NCBI GenBank assembly: GCA_937930605.1
Contig: CALHBZ010000184.1
Span: forward strand, 1-12,510
Origin: Streptococcus oralis
GTDB taxonomy: Bacteria; Bacillota; Bacilli; Lactobacillales; Streptococcaceae
DNA: 12,510 bases
Direction: 5' to 3'
This document shows positions 9,479 to 12,510 of the stretch, in pieces; positions within the stretch are counted from its first letter, which is position 1, and every line of letters starts with the position of its first letter. The position numbers and the translations under genes are program-made. Below the pieces are notes generated by a model. It worked only from the letters and a program-made list of their open reading frames with translations, did no database searches and was not told the DNA's origin.

Positions 9479-9525
9479 AGTTATGCGACTATTAATCCGT
9501 ATAGCTTTGTAAGGTGCGAGACAAA

Positions 9526-9554
9526 TTTATAAGAAAACATTCGTGTGGTATAAT
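9526..9554 (+). promoter_or_regulatory. Extended -10 promoter of the accessory cluster
   Basis: TG-G-TATAAT at 9546-9554 is a perfect extended -10. The -35 at 17 bases (TTTATA, 9526-9531) is weak. It would give a leader of about 100 bases before ATG 9663, in which I see no riboswitch or convincing gene. No other promoter of this quality is visible before 12494, so the four downstream genes may share this one. Confidence 0.75.
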
Positions 9555-9662
9555 AGAGAGGAAAAGGGGTTAAAACTAAAGTGGGTAGATGTCATTCAAT
9601 TCGAGGTTTTAAGAGCTTGTATCTTTTGATTATGGAGTGTTTGAGTTAGGGAGGGAGTGGAA

Positions 9663-10226
9663 ATGAGAGAAAAGAATAAACAATATAAAGGACTAGTTCA
9701 TCTAGGAGAGTTTAAAAACAAATTGGTTTACTATGACCTTAAAGGAAGGAAACTGTTTTTTTCGATTCCAGAAAGAACTTCTAAGAGTCAACAGTACTTT
9801 ATTTTTTCCTTGATATTACTAGTTCTTCCATTTATTAGATTTCTGAATGGTCTGACCATCATTAGTATAGCTGAGCACAAGTATCTTTATTTGATTTTAT
9901 TCTCTTATATTTCCTTACTTATCGGGAAATTGCTGGATGTCTATTTTAAAAAAGACTTGGATTTGTATCCTGCTTTATTTACAGATTTGGAGTACTTAGA
10001 ATTCCTAGAAGTAGTAAAGAAAGGTGGAGCTGTTGTTACTTCCGTAATTCGTGGTAGCTTTATTAGTTTATTAGTATCCTTGACAATCTACCTAATATAT
10101 CCTAGTTTTTTGTCATTGTTTTTCAGCTCCATACTTTTGTTTATTCTCTATTTGTGTATAGCCAATAATTTGCATAGGCGAGAGAAGGTAATGGAGAGTT
10201 TGATAAGAAATGTGCGCACCAGCTAA
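9663..10226 (+). CDS. Uncharacterised four-helix membrane protein, possibly frameshifted at its end
   Basis: A 187-residue protein I cannot assign to a family. Residues 1-40 are polar and probably cytoplasmic (YKGLVHLGEF, LVYYDLKGRKLFFSIPE). Hydrophobic helices lie at about 44-62, 74-92, 132-147 and 149-168, with an acidic middle loop (97-118). Two pairs of helices around a central soluble loop recall small membrane immunity proteins such as the DUF443 type, but that is architecture only. ATG 9663 is preferred because GGGAGG at 9649-9654 is eight bases upstream; GTG 9657 is only two bases from it. The last residues after KVME may be out of frame: the -1 frame continues as FDKKCAHQLNLFAYDKEDLL to a stop at 10262-10264, just before the next gene, which would give about 200 residues. 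Confidence 0.7.
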   Translation: MREKNKQYKGLVHLGEFKNKLVYYDLKGRKLFFSIPERTSKSQQYFIFSLILLVLPFIRFLNGLTIISIAEHKYLYLILFSYISLLIGKLLDVYFKKDLDLYPALFTDLEYLEFLEVVKKGGAVVTSVIRGSFISLLVSLTIYLIYPSFLSLFFSSILLFILYLCIANNLHRREKVMESLIRNVRTS

Positions 10227-10278
10227 ATCTTTTTGCCTATGACAAAGAAGACCTATTGAATTAAGAAAGCAAATTTAT

Positions 10279-10707
10279 ATGACAATAGAAATTCAGCAAT
10301 ACAAAAGTTGTACCATATTAAAAAACAACAATGATTATCAGATCCTGTGGAGTAAAGGGAAAGAAGTTCTTAGCTTTCCCATTAGCCAAGCATTAGCAGG
10401 ACGTGTTTCAAAATCAGAAAAAGATTCTTTAGAAGTGATGTTTTATTGCGAACATCATCGTTGGCCAAAGTCAGATGAGTTAGAAGATTGTAATCAATCG
10501 GATACGATTGTACATCGAGGCGATGGATTTATTGTATATGAGACAGACGGCTATTACGAAATTAGCTTCTTTAAAGAAATTGGTGGAGCCATGGGTTCTG
10601 AAGTATGCTATCTCATAACTAAAGAACTGATGGATAAAGCGTTTGAATCTTCTAGGGGAACATATGAAGTCATGGTATATGCTGAAACAGGAAACTGGCC
10701 TTTATAG
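10279..10707 (+). CDS. Uncharacterised soluble protein with a duplicated EVMxYxExxxWP module
   Basis: A 142-residue cytoplasmic-looking protein with no signal peptide or membrane segment, and no family I recognise. It is an internal duplication: residues 35-63 (ending LEVMFYCEHHRWP) and 113-141 (ending YEVMVYAETGNWP) align without gaps with 10 of 29 identities. Each copy is preceded by a probable beta-hairpin (NDYQILWSKGKEVLSFP; GFIVYETDGYYEISFF). The next gene carries a third copy. The Shine-Dalgarno site (AGAAAG at 10264-10269) is weak, so translation may depend on the upstream gene. The stop follows the second WP module at once; another frame continues as YSKVDDIIRTAKK to 10744, so the C-terminus may be truncated by a small indel. 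Confidence 0.65.
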   Translation: MTIEIQQYKSCTILKNNNDYQILWSKGKEVLSFPISQALAGRVSKSEKDSLEVMFYCEHHRWPKSDELEDCNQSDTIVHRGDGFIVYETDGYYEISFFKEIGGAMGSEVCYLITKELMDKAFESSRGTYEVMVYAETGNWPL

Positions 10708-10791
10708 TAAAGTGGATGACATCATAAGAACAGCCAAAAAATAGGGAACAACTAATCAGCAGATATTTGGTAAAAGACAAAGGAGATAAAA

Positions 10792-11451
10792 ATGGAATCA
10801 ATTTATGTAAGTCAAAAAGATATGTTGGAAATTTGTCAAGATGGTGATAAGTATTTCTTGCGTTATCCAACTTTTAATATTACCTGCCCAGAAGTGATTA
10901 GAGAAATCCCCAAAGAAGCTGCTGACAGCTATATGTCGGGAGAACATACTGGCAAGGAGTTGATGAATTATGCAGATTATGGTTTTTGGAAATCTAAAAA
11001 ACAGTATACACAAGATGAGTCTAGTAAGCTCTTCATCGAAAATCATCCTTCTTTTATTTTAAAAAATCTAGGAAATACTCGTCGTCTTTTTACAGCAGAG
11101 GAATTTAGACAAATTGTTACCCAAGCCATTGTTTCAGAACTGGAACCTAGCGAACTTGACGCCATTGGTATAGTTGATAATCATTTAGAGCTTCTTATGG
11201 TGGATCCAGTCGGCTGGCAGGAAGAGATAGAAGCAGTCCATCTTGAAATTCTGCAAGAAAAAATTAACAATTATATTCACTTCCTCGAAAGCAAGCAGTA
11301 TGTGGCACGATATGGCGATAGCTTTGACAAAAAAGTCATTCATATCACCTTCCAATATTCTCCATCGGATAATGGACTAGCTTTTCTCGCTGCGGTTCAG
11401 AAGGTATTACAGCCTACAGATATGAGCCTGAAAGTAGAATTGCCGGAATAA
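10792..11451 (+). CDS. Uncharacterised two-domain protein, C-terminal half DUF6572-like
   Basis: A 219-residue soluble protein. Residues 1-67 repeat the module of the upstream gene: I39 to W66 has the same 28-residue spacing and keeps E56, M58, Y60, A61, G64 and W66 (KELMNYADYGFW). Residues about 115-217 (SELDAIGIVDNHLELLMVD, EILQEKINNYIHFLESKQY, a final FLAAVQKVL helix) resemble the DUF6572 family as I remember it; the function of that family is unknown to me. ATG 10792 has a good AAAGGAG at 10779-10785, six bases upstream. The gene is intact, unlike several neighbours. Sharing a module with the adjacent gene suggests a common partner or origin by gene duplication and domain gain. Confidence 0.75.
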   Translation: MESIYVSQKDMLEICQDGDKYFLRYPTFNITCPEVIREIPKEAADSYMSGEHTGKELMNYADYGFWKSKKQYTQDESSKLFIENHPSFILKNLGNTRRLFTAEEFRQIVTQAIVSELEPSELDAIGIVDNHLELLMVDPVGWQEEIEAVHLEILQEKINNYIHFLESKQYVARYGDSFDKKVIHITFQYSPSDNGLAFLAAVQKVLQPTDMSLKVELPE

Positions 11452-11475
11452 GAACGATAGAAGGAAAGATAGTAA

Positions 11476-11619
11476 ATGGCAAGATATAAGCATAAAAGGG
11501 AAAATTCGGAATTATTGACTCCAGGTTTTTAATTTGGGATGTATTTATCTTTTCTGAGGCTTCTTGGATGGGTAAAATTATCTGTCAATTTTAATAAAAT
11601 TAGGGAGAAAATTAGATGA
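11476..11619 (+). pseudogene. Possible small gene with an in-frame TAA, overlapping the next start
   Basis: From ATG 11476, with AAGGAAAG eight bases upstream, the frame encodes MARYKHKRENSELLTPGF, then TAA (11530-11532), then stays open (FGMYLSFLRLLGWVKLSVNF, NKIREKIR) to TGA 11617-11619. That TGA overlaps the ATG of the next gene as ATGA. The overlap is the layout of a translationally coupled pair, so this could be a broken 47-codon gene or an 18-codon leader peptide. The evidence is only Shine-Dalgarno, frame and overlap; chance is quite possible. Confidence 0.25.
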
Positions 11620-12494
11620 AGAAATCAATTTTTAAAGCAAGTTTTGAAGAGAGTTTAAATTTGGAAGATGATGGTTTTTTACAGTATCAGAAAGGAAATG
11701 TTTTCTCTAAGTTAGAAACATATTATAGGGAAGGAAAGTCTAAACTAGTTCTTCACATTCAGAATATTGTTTTCACTCTTATCGGTCCTGTCTTTATAAA
11801 CTTTATGATTCTTGTTTTCTCGCTGTCCTTGCACGACTCTTATCCTAAAGATTTAAGATTGCCTATCTATCAACATCCATTACTAACAGCTGAGGTATAT
11901 ATAGTCTGTTTCTTAATTTGGGTATTTATCATATTGATTGGTAAAGTTTTTAGAAAAGCTTTTATACTGCCTTATCGTAATCATTTTCATGTTATCACAT
12001 TTCTAATTTGGCTTAGTCTTGAATTTAATCTGTTAGCGATTGATATGTCATTACCAACTTTATCTATTTGGATGGTTGCTGCTATTTTTGTTTTTATTAC
12101 TATATTAGCCTATTTTATGTTTAGCCTTGAAATTGAAAGTCTTAAAAAACTGATGTATGGTAATGGAAGTGGCTCTTCTCTTCGCAACAAAATTGCCAAT
12201 AAGATAGCGATTTATGGAATGAGTTTTTTGGGAATTGGAGTAATTATAAACTTTATTATAAAAAGTTTTTCCATAAAATTTTCAACTTCATTGGAAGGAT
12301 TAGGTCTTTTGATAACATGGATTATCCTAAATACTGCTGTGATTGCTATGCTAATTTACATCGAATTTCCTAGTTATTTACAAGCATTCTACAAATGGAA
12401 ATACCCAGAAGAATATCGTCAGTGGGAAGGTAAGACTGTAGAGGAATGGTATGGAAAAAAATATTTAAAAAAACACAAGGAGTTATTAAAATAG
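11616..12494 (+). CDS. Uncharacterised six-helix membrane protein
   Basis: A 292-residue protein with no family I can name. A polar N-terminus (1-48) is followed by six hydrophobic helices at about 50-71, 91-109, 122-142, 149-170, 198-216 and 226-250. A 40-residue charged aromatic tail follows (YPEEYRQWEGKTVEEWYGKK). An even number of helices puts both ends on the same side, probably the cytoplasm. The Shine-Dalgarno GGGAG at 11603-11607 is eight bases before ATG 11616. It has no catalytic motif or transporter signature that I can see. Polytopic proteins of this size occur as immunity factors in streptococcal and staphylococcal toxin clusters, but nothing here proves that. The window ends 16 bases after its stop, so its downstream partner is unknown. 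Confidence 0.75.
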   Translation: MKKSIFKASFEESLNLEDDGFLQYQKGNVFSKLETYYREGKSKLVLHIQNIVFTLIGPVFINFMILVFSLSLHDSYPKDLRLPIYQHPLLTAEVYIVCFLIWVFIILIGKVFRKAFILPYRNHFHVITFLIWLSLEFNLLAIDMSLPTLSIWMVAAIFVFITILAYFMFSLEIESLKKLMYGNGSGSSLRNKIANKIAIYGMSFLGIGVIINFIIKSFSIKFSTSLEGLGLLITWIILNTAVIAMLIYIEFPSYLQAFYKWKYPEEYRQWEGKTVEEWYGKKYLKKHKELLK

Positions 12495-12510
12495 GATTTG
12501 GGTGAAAAGT

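Noticed and set aside
9555..9662. Small coding frame or riboswitch in the leader of the accessory cluster
   Set aside because: Two short frames are open, but neither has a Shine-Dalgarno site or protein-like composition, and I recognise no riboswitch core.

Overview
The window looks like a chromosomal segment of a mitis-group Streptococcus (S. mitis, S. oralis or S. pneumoniae relatives). The evidence is the end of rplT at the left edge, a gloA - pyrK - pyrDb - lytB block that I recall in the same order in S. pneumoniae, a choline-binding LytB glucosaminidase, streptococcal-type promoters and Shine-Dalgarno sites, and moderately AT-rich DNA. Every gene I accept lies on the + strand.

Layout. 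Bases 1-186: the last 40 codons of ribosomal protein L20 and its terminator. Bases 234-4747: an accessory pair, a short HscC-like Hsp70 followed 13 bases later by a large membrane protein with an N-terminal J domain. From memory, pneumococci have rplT directly next to gloA, so this pair looks inserted. Both genes are interrupted: the Hsp70 by one in-frame TGA, the J protein by a one-base frameshift at a run of six A. Bases 4809-7224: housekeeping genes, namely glyoxalase I, then a PyrR-type attenuator leader and pyrK-pyrDb (class 1B dihydroorotate dehydrogenase). Bases 7270-9478: lytB with its own promoter and terminator. It is frameshifted at a run of eight A just after the signal peptide and linker, and it carries a perfect 177-bp tandem duplication in the choline-binding region. 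Bases 9526-12494: an accessory cluster of four uncharacterised genes, probably one transcript: a four-helix membrane protein, two soluble proteins sharing a 29-residue module, and a six-helix membrane protein. The cluster may continue beyond the window.

How the genes work together. The Hsp70 and J protein read as a dedicated chaperone pair, with the J protein recruiting the Hsp70 to the membrane. PyrK and PyrDb form one NAD-dependent enzyme controlled by pyrimidine supply. LytB acts alone in daughter-cell separation. The last four genes resemble immunity-type or surface-competition cassettes in architecture only; no toxin is visible.

Caution: three reading-frame breaks are clear (Hsp70, J protein, lytB) and up to three more are suspected in the last cluster. 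Two of the clear ones fall in A homopolymers. This may be gene decay, slippage-based switching, or sequencing error, and the window alone cannot tell which.
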